From NCBI GenBank assembly GCA_045648445.1, contig JAZRNY010000009.1:1-64000 (forward strand): a stretch of 64,000 nucleotides of DNA. The letters are read 5' to 3'. Under the pieces are notes generated by a model that did no database searches, had not been told where the DNA came from, and worked only from the letters and a program-made list of their open reading frames with translations. This document shows positions 33,794 to 41,876 of the stretch, piece by piece. The stretch comes from SIG607 sp045648445. GTDB lineage: Bacteria; Bacillota; Clostridia; Oscillospirales; Acutalibacteraceae. Made by a program: the position numbers and the translations under genes. The stretch's first letter is position 1. Each line of letters begins with the position of its first letter.

Positions 33794-34777
33794 ATGATAC
33801 GTATAGGTATTTTCGGTTACGGAAATTTAGGCAGAGGTATTGAAGCGGCTATTCGAAAAAATTCCGATATGGAACTGGTTGCTGTTTTTACTCGTAGAAA
33901 TCCTGAAAACCTTACAATTAAAACTGAAAATGTTCCGGTAGTTCACGTTAGTGAAGTTAAAAACTGGAAAAACAAAGTTGACGTCATGGTGCTTTGTGGT
34001 GGTAGTGCAACCGATTTGCCCGAGCAAACCCCTGAACTTGCCCGATTTTTTAACGTAGTTGATAGTTTTGATACTCACGCTAAAATACCTATTCATTTTG
34101 AAAATGTGAACGCAGCGGCAAAGAAGGGCAAAAAAACAGCACTTATTTCTGCCGGATGGGATCCGGGTATGTTTTCTCTTAATCGTCTTTATGCTGAGTG
34201 TGTACTGCCCGATGGAAAAGATTATACTTTTTGGGGCAAAGGTGTTAGCCAAGGACATTCCGATGCTATAAGAAGAATTAATGGCGTTAAAGATGCAAGA
34301 CAGTATACAATTCCTAAGGATGATGCATTATCATTAGTAAGAAGCGGTGCTAATCCTGAGTTTACTACCAGAGACAAACATTTAAGAGAATGTTTTGTGG
34401 TGGTTGAAGAAGGCGCAGATAAAGAAAGAATTGAAAATGAAATCAAAACTATGCCCAACTATTTTGCTGATTACGATACTATTGTGAATTTTATTGATGA
34501 AGATGAAATGAAACGTAATCATAGTGGTATTGCGCACGGCGGTTTTGTAATCAGAAGCGGTAAAACAGGCTTTAATAATGAAAACAGTCATATTATTGAA
34601 TACAGTCTTAAACTTGATTCTAATCCTGAATTTACTGCAAGCGTAATTGCTGCATACGCACGCGCTGTATACAAACTTTCTTTGGAAAAATCTTTTGGTT
34701 GTAAAACTGTGTTTGATATTGCTCCATCTTATTTGTCACTTAAATCTGCCGAGCAATTAAGAAGAGAACTTCTTTAA
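33794..34777 (+). CDS. ddh: meso-Diaminopimelate D-dehydrogenase
   Basis: A 327-residue NADPH enzyme that makes meso-diaminopimelate in one step from tetrahydrodipicolinate, the short route to lysine and the cell wall. The N-terminal FGYGNLGRGIE is the cofactor loop, and SAGWDPGMFSLNR and WGKGVSQGHSDAIRR are characteristic Ddh segments. Length matches the Corynebacterium and clostridial enzymes. AAGGAG precedes the ATG. It stands 41 bases downstream of the radical SAM gene. Three small hairpins follow it rather than one clear terminator. Confidence 0.95.
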   Translation: MIRIGIFGYGNLGRGIEAAIRKNSDMELVAVFTRRNPENLTIKTENVPVVHVSEVKNWKNKVDVMVLCGGSATDLPEQTPELARFFNVVDSFDTHAKIPIHFENVNAAAKKGKKTALISAGWDPGMFSLNRLYAECVLPDGKDYTFWGKGVSQGHSDAIRRINGVKDARQYTIPKDDALSLVRSGANPEFTTRDKHLRECFVVVEEGADKERIENEIKTMPNYFADYDTIVNFIDEDEMKRNHSGIAHGGFVIRSGKTGFNNENSHIIEYSLKLDSNPEFTASVIAAYARAVYKLSLEKSFGCKTVFDIAPSYLSLKSAEQLRRELL

Positions 34778-34800
34778 TTTTATAATGATTATAGTTTGTC

Positions 34801-34866
34801 GAAGCGCTTTTTAGCTCTTCTACAAGCCGATTTTATCGGCTTGCACAAATAGAATTTATTTGTGCA
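34801..34866 (+). other. Three tandem hairpins downstream of ddh
   Basis: Hairpin 1 at 34801-34820 (GAAG and GCT pairing with AGC and CTTC, one mismatch), hairpin 2 at 34823-34843 (CAAGCCGAT with ATCGGCTTG, perfect 9 bp) and hairpin 3 at 34842-34866 (TGCACAAATA with TATTTGTGCA, perfect 10 bp). None has a proper T-tract. They may be a 3' end stabiliser, a processing site or part of a small RNA. Confidence 0.6.
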
Positions 34867-34900
34867 CAATACTTATTGCAATGTTTTTAATTTAAATGAC

Positions 34901-34928
34901 TTGACAAAGTCGATAATGAATTTATAAT
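34901..34928 (+). promoter_or_regulatory. Promoter upstream of the SDR gene
   Basis: TTGACA and TATAAT are a perfect consensus pair spaced by 16 bases. The expected start near 34935 is two bases before a terminator hairpin. Confidence 0.75.
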
Positions 34929-34936
34929 ATTTAATA

Positions 34937-34977
34937 GCGAGGAAAGGGAGTATTTTGTTTTCTTTTCTCGCTTTTTT
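34937..34977 (+). terminator. Promoter-proximal terminator or attenuator
   Basis: GCGAGGAAAG pairs with CTTTTCTCGC (one G-T pair) and is followed by six Ts, 20 bases before the SDR start. Inside it, a GGGAG and a TTG open a nine-codon frame (34955-34984) with three Phe codons. The arrangement suits leader attenuation, but it could also end read-through from ddh. Confidence 0.65.
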
Positions 34978-34996
34978 GAGTTAAAGGACGTTTTTT

Positions 34997-35836
34997 ATGA
35001 AAATTACTGGTAAAACTGTTGCTGTAACCGGTAGTACCGGAGGTATAGGTATTCCTCTTTGCCGAGAACTTCTTAAATGTGGGGCTAATTTAATTCTTAT
35101 TGACCGCAATAAAGAAAAATCTCTCGCTTTAAAAGATAATTTATTAAAAGAGTTTGGTAACGCTCAAATTTTTCACGTTACAGCAGATATGTCTGATATC
35201 GAAAGCGTAAAAAAAGCTACTATAGAACTTTTAGAATTAGATATAGATTATTTCATACATAATGCCGGGGCATATAGCATTCCGCGTTTTATAACCCGTA
35301 ACGGTTATGATAACGTATTTCATATTAACTTTATATCTCCTTATTATATGATTAAAAAACTTGCGCCCAAGATAAGAGAAAACGGCGGTAGGATAATTGC
35401 TACGGGAAGTATAGCGCACAGATACAGTAAAACCGATATAAACGATTTTGATTTCAGAACACGTAATAAAGCAAGTCTTGTTTACGGTAATGCAAAACGT
35501 TTTCTTATGTTTTCTCTTTACGAACTTTTTAAAAATGAACAAGAATTGTTGAGTATCGTCCATCCGGGTATTACTTTTACAGGCATAACCAATCATTTTC
35601 CTAAACTCATTTATGCAATTATCAAATACCCTATGAAAATTATTTTTATGAAACCGAAAAAGGCATGTTTAACTACGTTAGAGGGCGTTTTTAAACATAC
35701 ACCGTACTCTTATTGGATTGGACCGAAGTATTTTGATATATGGGGTATGCCAAAACTTAGTAAAATCAAAATTGACCATGACGAAATTAAAGAAATATTT
35801 AGAAAAGCAGAGGAAATTTATAATGGAAAGGCTTAA
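34997..35836 (+). CDS. Short-chain dehydrogenase/reductase
   Basis: A 279-residue SDR. The cofactor loop is TGSTGGIG, an Asp in ILIDRN suggests NAD(H), the structural motif is HNAGAY and the catalytic Tyr-x-x-x-Lys is YGNAK with the Ser in ATGSIA. A basic, hydrophobic stretch near residues 200-220 (LIYAIIKYPMKIIFMKPKK) may touch the membrane, as in lipid-active SDRs; this is inference. AAGGA precedes the ATG. The end overlaps the HAD phosphatase gene by 14 bases, so the two are co-expressed. The substrate is unknown. Confidence 0.88.
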   Translation: MKITGKTVAVTGSTGGIGIPLCRELLKCGANLILIDRNKEKSLALKDNLLKEFGNAQIFHVTADMSDIESVKKATIELLELDIDYFIHNAGAYSIPRFITRNGYDNVFHINFISPYYMIKKLAPKIRENGGRIIATGSIAHRYSKTDINDFDFRTRNKASLVYGNAKRFLMFSLYELFKNEQELLSIVHPGITFTGITNHFPKLIYAIIKYPMKIIFMKPKKACLTTLEGVFKHTPYSYWIGPKYFDIWGMPKLSKIKIDHDEIKEIFRKAEEIYNGKA

Positions 35837-36620
35837 AAAAATCAAACTGTATCTTTTTGATATGGATGGAACACTTTATCTTGGAAACAAACTTTATCCA
35901 TTTACCAAAGAGTTATTAACTACCATAAAAAACAGCGGTGGCATGTATATGTATATGACTAATAATTCTTCTAAAAGTGTTAAGGATTATATAAAGAAAC
36001 TAAACAACTTGGGAATAGAGGCTACAGCAGACGAATTTATTACCTCTTCACAAGCGACTTCCTATTATTTAAAAAACAAATATCCCAATGAAAAAATTTA
36101 CGTTTGCGGAACTGCATCGTTAAAAGAAGAATTTGTTAAGGAAGGTTTCACGCTAACTGAAAATGTTGATGAAACAACACTTATAGTTATGGGTAATGAC
36201 ACCGAACTCACTTTTAAAAAACTTCACGATGTTTGTGAAATACTTTTAACTAAGGATAATATAAAATATGTTGCAACAAACTTAGACGTTGTTTGTCCTA
36301 CTGAGTTTGGAAGTGTTCCTGATTGCGGAAGTTTTTGCGATATGATTTATAATTGTACAGGAAGAAGACCTGAATTAGTTGGCAAACCGGAACCGATAAT
36401 GCCATATCTTGCAATGGATAGAACGGGGTATGGCAAGGAAGAAACAGCGGTTGTAGGCGATAGAATTTATACTGACGTGAAAAGCGGTCTTAACGCTGGG
36501 GTGCTAAGCATTTTGGTGATGAGTGGAGAAACTACTTATGAAATACTTGAAAAAAGTATTGACAAGCCGGACTTAGTACTTGAAAACTGCGGAGAAATAA
36601 CAAAAACTCTGTGTGAATAA
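35823..36620 (+). CDS. HAD-IIA phosphatase (NagD/AraL type)
   Basis: A 265-residue HAD phosphatase. The nucleophile is in LFDMDGTLYLG, motif II is in MTNNSSK, the C2-type cap sits between, and GKPEPIMP with VGDRIYTDVKSG gives motifs III and IV. NagD-like enzymes remove phosphate from small metabolites and sugar phosphates. ATG 35823 lies inside the SDR gene, with GAGG nearby; an upstream frame to 35718 is rejected. Its stop codon is inside the terminator stem. Confidence 0.9.
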   Translation: MERLKKIKLYLFDMDGTLYLGNKLYPFTKELLTTIKNSGGMYMYMTNNSSKSVKDYIKKLNNLGIEATADEFITSSQATSYYLKNKYPNEKIYVCGTASLKEEFVKEGFTLTENVDETTLIVMGNDTELTFKKLHDVCEILLTKDNIKYVATNLDVVCPTEFGSVPDCGSFCDMIYNCTGRRPELVGKPEPIMPYLAMDRTGYGKEETAVVGDRIYTDVKSGLNAGVLSILVMSGETTYEILEKSIDKPDLVLENCGEITKTLCE

Positions 36621-36634
36621 CACAGAGTTTTTTG
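36602..36634 (+). terminator. Intrinsic terminator
   Basis: AAAAACTCTGTG pairs with CACAGAGTTTTT, then Ts. The stem includes the last codons of the HAD gene. Confidence 0.9.
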
Positions 36635-36667
36635 CAAAAATATACCTATGTTTTATATATAAGTGCA

Positions 36668-36695
36668 TTTACAAAACAAATGAGTATGGTATAAT
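36668..36695 (+). promoter_or_regulatory. Promoter of the DUF4886-type gene
   Basis: TTTACA and TATAAT are spaced by 16 bases, 32 bases before the ATG. Confidence 0.55.
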
Positions 36696-36727
36696 AAAAC
36701 AAATTTATTATATTATGGTGTGAAGTT

Positions 36728-37813
36728 ATGAGTTGTAAAATTTTGGCTATAGGCAATAGTTATTCTAATAATGCTGTTTTTTATATTTCTCGTATTGCGG
36801 AAAGTATGGGCTCAGACATTTCGGCAACTAGTCTTTACCAAGCAGGTTGCCCTTTAGAGCGTCACGTACAGTTTTATAAAAACGATACAAAGGCGTATAA
36901 ATTTTATGTTGATGCCGTAAATATAACCGGTGCCGGTTTGGATACTATGAAAAATGTGTTTAAATTGTGTGACTATGATTATATTACAATTCAACAGGCG
37001 CCGGCGAGGGCGACATTATTTTCTACCTATTGGACTAAAGAACAGCCTTGGCTTACTGATATTTATGATATTATTAAAATACATCAGCCCAATGCGAAAA
37101 TTTTGATACACCAAACTTGGGGTTTTTCTCATAAAAGTGCTACAGAAGGTACTGAATGGTGGGCTACCACATATAATAACAGCCGTGAAATGTTCTTACT
37201 TATGGAAAAAGCATATGAGCAGGCTGCTGATATGCTTGGAATAGACAAAGAAACCGGAATAATTCCCGTAGGAAAGGCAGTTCAACTTGCAAAGGATGAA
37301 TACGGATATTCTGATAGTTACAATTTAGGATATTCTAAACTTTATCCTGATTCAAGTGATGAAAATGCAGCAAAGCATTGTGAAAATCGCGCTCTTTATA
37401 CCGATAATATCGACCACTTGAATAATAGAGGCAGATATATTGCAAGTTGTGTATGGCTTGAAAAAATATTTGGATTTGATACTCGAAAATCAACCTATTA
37501 TCCGAAAGGTGTTTTGACTGAAGAAGATTGTGTGATTCTTCGAAATATTGCTCATGAAGCCGTAACGGGCGAAAAATCATACGTTTATGGTGGTTGGAGA
37601 GCAATTCCGTACTGTGATGGTATAGAAATCGTTCACTTTATGGGTGATGTGGGTAATGGCGAAATAACTATTCCGAAAACAATTGATAATAAAAAAGTTA
37701 AACGCGTAAATGTGACTACTTTTAAGTATATCAAAGGTATAACAAAAGTGATTTTGCCGGATGTTGATGATATAATTTACGATGACGGATTTTTAGATTT
37801 TGTTAATAATTAA
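36728..37813 (+). CDS. SGNH-like DUF4886-family protein
   Basis: A 361-residue protein beginning with ILAIGNSYSNNA, where Ser11 takes the place of the SGNH nucleophile. An IQQAPARA segment and a late DNIDHLNNRGRYIAS supply the probable Asp-x-x-His pair. This matches DUF4886, common in gut bacteria beside sugar genes. The last 80 residues look like a beta-rich add-on with a leucine-rich-repeat style pattern (ITIPKTIDNKKVKRVN). There is no signal peptide. It sits alone upstream of the fucose region, so removal of ester groups from glycans is a fair guess, but no substrate can be named. Confidence 0.78.
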   Translation: MSCKILAIGNSYSNNAVFYISRIAESMGSDISATSLYQAGCPLERHVQFYKNDTKAYKFYVDAVNITGAGLDTMKNVFKLCDYDYITIQQAPARATLFSTYWTKEQPWLTDIYDIIKIHQPNAKILIHQTWGFSHKSATEGTEWWATTYNNSREMFLLMEKAYEQAADMLGIDKETGIIPVGKAVQLAKDEYGYSDSYNLGYSKLYPDSSDENAAKHCENRALYTDNIDHLNNRGRYIASCVWLEKIFGFDTRKSTYYPKGVLTEEDCVILRNIAHEAVTGEKSYVYGGWRAIPYCDGIEIVHFMGDVGNGEITIPKTIDNKKVKRVNVTTFKYIKGITKVILPDVDDIIYDDGFLDFVNN

Positions 37814-37867
37814 AAATTTTAGGAAGAGGCAACTTTAACGTTTAGAGAAAAATACTCTAAATGATAT

Positions 37868-37903
37868 AAAATACACCTTGGTAAATTGCCAAGGTGTATT
37901 TTA
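37868..37903. terminator. Bidirectional terminator
   Basis: AAAATACACCTTGG pairs perfectly with CCAAGGTGTATTTT around seven bases. It serves both the DUF4886 gene and the reverse AraC gene, whose stop lies at its edge. Confidence 0.9.
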
Positions 37904-38743
37904 TATGCTATTTTCCTTATATTCGCTAGGGGTAATGTTTTTGTATTTTTTAAATGCTTTCGAAAAGTAACTTATACTGTTAAATCCACATTCCATAGCC
38001 GCTTCAGTTACGGTAAGACCACTATTTTTCATTTCATAACAAGCGGCATCTATTCGTAAGTTATTTATGTAATCAATGGGTGTTCTGCCTGTATATTCCT
38101 TGAAAAATCTGCAAAGGTATTTTTGGTTAAGTCCGCATATTTCTGACAATATTTCCAAATTTATGTTTTCGGCATAGTTTTTATCTATCCAGTGAAGCAG
38201 TTCGCCGATTTTTTCTATTTGTTTTTGATTTTGATGTCTTTCTTTGTAGATTATCAAATCGTTATCATATAAACTTAAAAATAATTTATATAATAGACTG
38301 TGAATTTCCAGTTCGTACATATTAGTTTGTTTAGCAGAAGTTTCGAATATTAAATTAATTAGTTCTTTTGTTTTTATGTCAGGAATTTCACTAACGCTTA
38401 CATTGCGATGGGCGATAGGTCTTAGGTATTTTCGAATTGCATCATTACTCTTTTTATAAAGCATTGAAAGACTGAAAACGATACATTCATATACACAGTC
38501 TTTTGGAATTCCACGATGCATAGCAGTACAGTTGATTATTGCACATTCTCCGCGGTTGAGAGTTATAAGTCTATTATCGACGTATAGTTCAAAACTGCCG
38601 CTGATTACTCGTATAATTTCAAACTCGCCGTGCCAATGAAGAGGCATTACGTATTGCGGGTGATTTGCATCAATATAGTAGTACTGAAAAGGAAATTCGG
38701 GCAGACCGTGCTGTTTTCTTTCGTTAAACTGTATATCTTTCAT
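37901..38743 (-). CDS. AraC-family regulator, probably of the fucose operon
   Basis: A 280-residue regulator with an N-terminal cupin (LHWHGEFEIIRV, then NRGECAIINCTAMHRG) and two C-terminal helix-turn-helix units (NLEILSEICGLNQKYLCRFF and VTEAAMECGFNSISYFSKAF). ATG 38743 follows CGGAG; the longer frame to 38827 covers the intergenic region. It is divergent from fucI across 118 bases, which is the basis for proposing that it controls the fucose genes, perhaps with fucose or fuculose phosphate as ligand. Confidence 0.88.
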   Translation of the reverse strand: MKDIQFNERKQHGLPEFPFQYYYIDANHPQYVMPLHWHGEFEIIRVISGSFELYVDNRLITLNRGECAIINCTAMHRGIPKDCVYECIVFSLSMLYKKSNDAIRKYLRPIAHRNVSVSEIPDIKTKELINLIFETSAKQTNMYELEIHSLLYKLFLSLYDNDLIIYKERHQNQKQIEKIGELLHWIDKNYAENINLEILSEICGLNQKYLCRFFKEYTGRTPIDYINNLRIDAACYEMKNSGLTVTEAAMECGFNSISYFSKAFKKYKNITPSEYKENSI

Positions 38744-38794
38744 AAAAAACTCCGTAAAAGTGACTATTGTACAAATTCTAATGCTAAAATGCAC

Positions 38795-38823
38795 TTGTAT
38801 TTTATCATAAAAGGAAATATAAT
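38795..38823 (+). promoter_or_regulatory. Promoter of the fuc operon
   Basis: TTGTAT and TATAAT are spaced by 17 bases. The imperfect -35 fits control by an activator such as the divergent AraC protein. Confidence 0.55.
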
Positions 38824-38861
38824 TCAATTATAAAATTTAAAATATATTGGGAGGTAACAAT

Positions 38862-40655
38862 ATGGCACAAAATAGACTTATAGGTGATTATCCTGTAATA
38901 GGTATTCGTCCTACAATTGATGGCAGAAGAGGTCCTCTAAAAGTTAGAGAGAGTCTCGAAGTTCAAACTATGAATATGGCAAAGAGTGCAGCAAAACTTA
39001 TTAGCGAAAATCTTATGTATTCGAATGGCGAACAGGTAAAGGTTATAATTGCTGACACCACAATCGGTAGAGTAGCAGAGGCTGCTGCTTGCGCTGATAA
39101 ATTTAAAAAAGCGGGTGTTGATATAACACTTACAGTTACTCCTTGTTGGTGTTACGGTGCTGAAACAATGGATATGGATCCACTTACCATAAAAGGTGTA
39201 TGGGGATTTAACGGTACCGAACGTCCGGGTGCGGTTTATCTTGCATCCGTTCTTGCTACTCACGCTCAAAAAGGATTACCTGCATTTGGAATTTACGGCA
39301 ATGACGTTAAAGACGCTGATGATACTGAAATTCCTGAAGACGTAGCAGAAAAGATTTTACGTTTTGCACGTGCCGCTGTTGCTGTTGCTACTATGCGCGG
39401 AAAATCTTATTTGCAAATTGGCTCAATTTGTATGGGTATCGGCGGTTCTATTATTTCCCCTGAATTTATTGAGGAATACCTTGGAATGCGCGTTGAATCT
39501 GTTGACGAAGTAGAAGTTATCAGAAGAATGAGCGAGGGCATTTACGACGAAGCAGAATTCCAAAAAGCACTTGCTTGGGCTAAAAAATACTGTATTGAAG
39601 GCTTTGATAAAAACCCTGAAGATATGCAGAAGACCCGTGAAGAAAAAGACGCTCAGTGGGAATTTGTTGTTAAAATGATGGTTATCATCAAAGACCTTAT
39701 GAACGGCAACAAAAATCTTCCTGAAGGTTGCGAAGAAGAAATGGTTGGTCATAATGCTATTGCTGCCGGTTTCCAAGGTCAGCGTCAGTGGACCGATTTT
39801 TATCCCAATTGCGACTTCCCTGAATCAATGCTTAATACTTCTTTCGACTGGAACGGCGCAAGAGAACCGTATATTTTGGCAACTGAAAATGATGTGCTTA
39901 ACGGCATTGGTATGTTGTTTATGAAATTGTTGACCAACCGCGCTCAAATGTTTGCAGACGTTCGTACCTGTTGGAACGGTGAATCGGTAAAACGTGTTAC
40001 CGGTTACGAAATCGAAGGCAAAGCAAAAGAAGCAGACGGATTTATCCATCTTATTAATTCCGGTGCTTGTTGTCTTGATGCCAATGCTGCTGCAAAAGAT
40101 GAAAACGGCAACGCAGTTATGAAAGAGTGGTACAACATTACCGAAGAAGACCAAAAGGCTATTATGGAAAATACTACATGGAACTTTGCTGACCTTGGTT
40201 ATTTCCGTGGCGGTGGTTATTCTTCACGTTTTGAAACTAAAGCAGAAATGCCGGTTACAATGATAAGACTTAACCTAGTAAAAGGTTTAGGCCCTGTGCT
40301 TCAAATTGCTGAAGGTTGGACTGTTCATCTTCCTGAAGAAGTTAGCGATACACTTTGGAAGAGAACTGACTATACTTGGCCTTGTACTTGGTTTGCTCCA
40401 AGACTTACAGGTGAAGGTGCTTTTAAATCCGCTTATGATGTAATGAATAACTGGGGTGCTAACCACGGCGCTATTTCCTATGGTCATATCGGTGCCGACC
40501 TTATTACTATGTGCTCAATGCTTCGTATTCCGGTTTGTATGCATAACGTTCCCGAAGAAAAGATTTTCCGTCCTGCCTCTTGGAATGCGTTTGGTATGGA
40601 TAAAGAAGGTCAGGATTACAGAGCTTGCGCTGCTTACGGCCCTCTTTATAAATAA
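38862..40655 (+). CDS. fucI: L-fucose isomerase
   Basis: A 597-residue manganese-dependent ketol isomerase that converts L-fucose to L-fuculose; it may also act on D-arabinose. The sequence follows FucI from the N-terminal GIRPTIDGRRGPLKVRESLE through TPCWCYGAETMDMDP and IGSICMGIGGSI to the C-terminal ISYGHIGADLITMCSML with a conserved His. It is full length for the family. ATG 38862 is preceded by GGGAGG, and the TTG at 38847 would overlap that site. It is the first gene of an operon with fucU, a hydrolase and fucA. Confidence 0.96.
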   Translation: MAQNRLIGDYPVIGIRPTIDGRRGPLKVRESLEVQTMNMAKSAAKLISENLMYSNGEQVKVIIADTTIGRVAEAAACADKFKKAGVDITLTVTPCWCYGAETMDMDPLTIKGVWGFNGTERPGAVYLASVLATHAQKGLPAFGIYGNDVKDADDTEIPEDVAEKILRFARAAVAVATMRGKSYLQIGSICMGIGGSIISPEFIEEYLGMRVESVDEVEVIRRMSEGIYDEAEFQKALAWAKKYCIEGFDKNPEDMQKTREEKDAQWEFVVKMMVIIKDLMNGNKNLPEGCEEEMVGHNAIAAGFQGQRQWTDFYPNCDFPESMLNTSFDWNGAREPYILATENDVLNGIGMLFMKLLTNRAQMFADVRTCWNGESVKRVTGYEIEGKAKEADGFIHLINSGACCLDANAAAKDENGNAVMKEWYNITEEDQKAIMENTTWNFADLGYFRGGGYSSRFETKAEMPVTMIRLNLVKGLGPVLQIAEGWTVHLPEEVSDTLWKRTDYTWPCTWFAPRLTGEGAFKSAYDVMNNWGANHGAISYGHIGADLITMCSMLRIPVCMHNVPEEKIFRPASWNAFGMDKEGQDYRACAAYGPLYK

Positions 40656-40663
40656 AATTTGAA

Positions 40664-40695
40664 AATCGGGAAAAGGGGCGATCCTTTTCCCGATT
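40664..40695 (+). repeat. 13-bp hairpin between fucI and fucU
   Basis: AATCGGGAAAAGG pairs perfectly with CCTTTTCCCGATT around six bases. There is no T-tract, so it is more likely a processing or stabilising element that sets fucI apart from the genes behind it than a full terminator. Confidence 0.7.
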
Positions 40696-40714
40696 AGAAG
40701 ATACGGTGATTATT

Positions 40715-41149
40715 ATGTTACTTGGAATTCCTAAAATTCTTTCTCCCGAACTTTTAAAGGTTCTTTGCGAAATGGGACACAGCGATAAAATAGTTATTGC
40801 TGACGGAAATTTTCCTGCCGAGAGCATTGGTAAAAACGCTAAAGTAATACGTATGGACGGTCACGGAGCTTGTGAGGTTTTAGAAGCGGTTCTTAAATTG
40901 TTTCCTCTTGATACCTACGTTGAAAAGCCTGTATCATTAATGCAGGTAACACCAGGTGATAACGTTGAAACTCCTATCTGGGATGAGTATGCAAAAATAA
41001 TTAAAGACGTTCAGGGTAAAGAAAACATTATGGGAGAAATTGAGCGCTTTGCTTTTTATGAAGAAGCAAAAAAAGCTTATGCAATTATTGCAACGGGTGA
41101 ATCTGCGCTTTATGCAAATATAATGCTGCAGAAGGGTGTAGTAAAGTAA
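40715..41149 (+). CDS. fucU: L-fucose mutarotase (RbsD/FucU family)
   Basis: A 144-residue enzyme interconverting the alpha and beta anomers of fucose, so that the isomerase gets its preferred form. The N-terminal LLGIPKILSPELLKVLCEMGH with IVIADGNFPAES is typical of the family, and the His in EMGHSD is catalytic in RbsD/FucU. ATG 40715 is chosen over GTG 40706. A ribosome site is weak (GGTGA), and the hairpin just upstream may matter. It overlaps the next gene by one base. Confidence 0.92.
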   Translation: MLLGIPKILSPELLKVLCEMGHSDKIVIADGNFPAESIGKNAKVIRMDGHGACEVLEAVLKLFPLDTYVEKPVSLMQVTPGDNVETPIWDEYAKIIKDVQGKENIMGEIERFAFYEEAKKAYAIIATGESALYANIMLQKGVVK

Positions 41150-41871
41150 TGGAGTATAATATTACCGAACAAGACGGATTTAAAATTTATCAATTTGAGT
41201 TCGATGGTAAAAACGCTATTGTATGTGCTCCAAATAAACCTGCCGACGGAAATCCTTGGTTGTTTAAAACCGAATATTTTTGGGCTTTTCCTGATTTTCA
41301 AAACTCAATGCTAAAAAAAGGATGGCATCTTGCTTACGTAAGCAATAATACAAGATGGTCCTGCGAAGCTGATATCGAAAGACAAGCCAAATTTTGCGAT
41401 TTTCTTATTAAAGAATTTAAACTAAATAAAAAATGCGTACTTGTTGGTATGTCATGCGGTGGTATGCAGGCTGTTTATTTTGGCGCAAGATACCCCGAAT
41501 ACGTTAAGGGTATCTATGTTGATGCGCCTGTTATGAATTTGCTTTCTTGTCCTTTTGCGGTCGGAAGAAATAACAGTGGGTTTGTAGAAGAGTTCACTAA
41601 TGCTACGGGTATGACCCTTAAAGATCTTATTAACTATCGCAATCATCCAATTGACAGAGTTGATGATTTGATTAAAAACAAAATCCCTGTATTTTTGGTA
41701 TGCGGCGATAGCGATACGGTTGTACCTTATGATGAAAACGGAGCTGTATTTGCTGAAAAGTATCGCAATAGCGGTGTTGAATTTAAGGAAATTCTTAAGG
41801 TTGGATGTGACCATCATCCGCATTCGTTAGAAGATAATACTCCCATAATTGAATGGGCAGAAAGGTTGTAA
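41149..41871 (+). CDS. Alpha/beta hydrolase inside the fucose operon
   Basis: A 240-residue serine hydrolase. The nucleophile elbow is VGMSCGGMQA, the Asp is in CGDSDTVVP and the His in GCDHHPHS. No signal peptide is present. It begins on the fucU stop codon (TAATG) and is followed by fucA, exactly where a fuculokinase would be expected; but the fold and motifs are those of an esterase, not of a sugar kinase. It may deacylate an esterified fucose or a fucosyl compound. I know of no named family member with proven function. Confidence 0.83.
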   Translation: MEYNITEQDGFKIYQFEFDGKNAIVCAPNKPADGNPWLFKTEYFWAFPDFQNSMLKKGWHLAYVSNNTRWSCEADIERQAKFCDFLIKEFKLNKKCVLVGMSCGGMQAVYFGARYPEYVKGIYVDAPVMNLLSCPFAVGRNNSGFVEEFTNATGMTLKDLINYRNHPIDRVDDLIKNKIPVFLVCGDSDTVVPYDENGAVFAEKYRNSGVEFKEILKVGCDHHPHSLEDNTPIIEWAERL

Positions 41872-41876
41872 AAATT

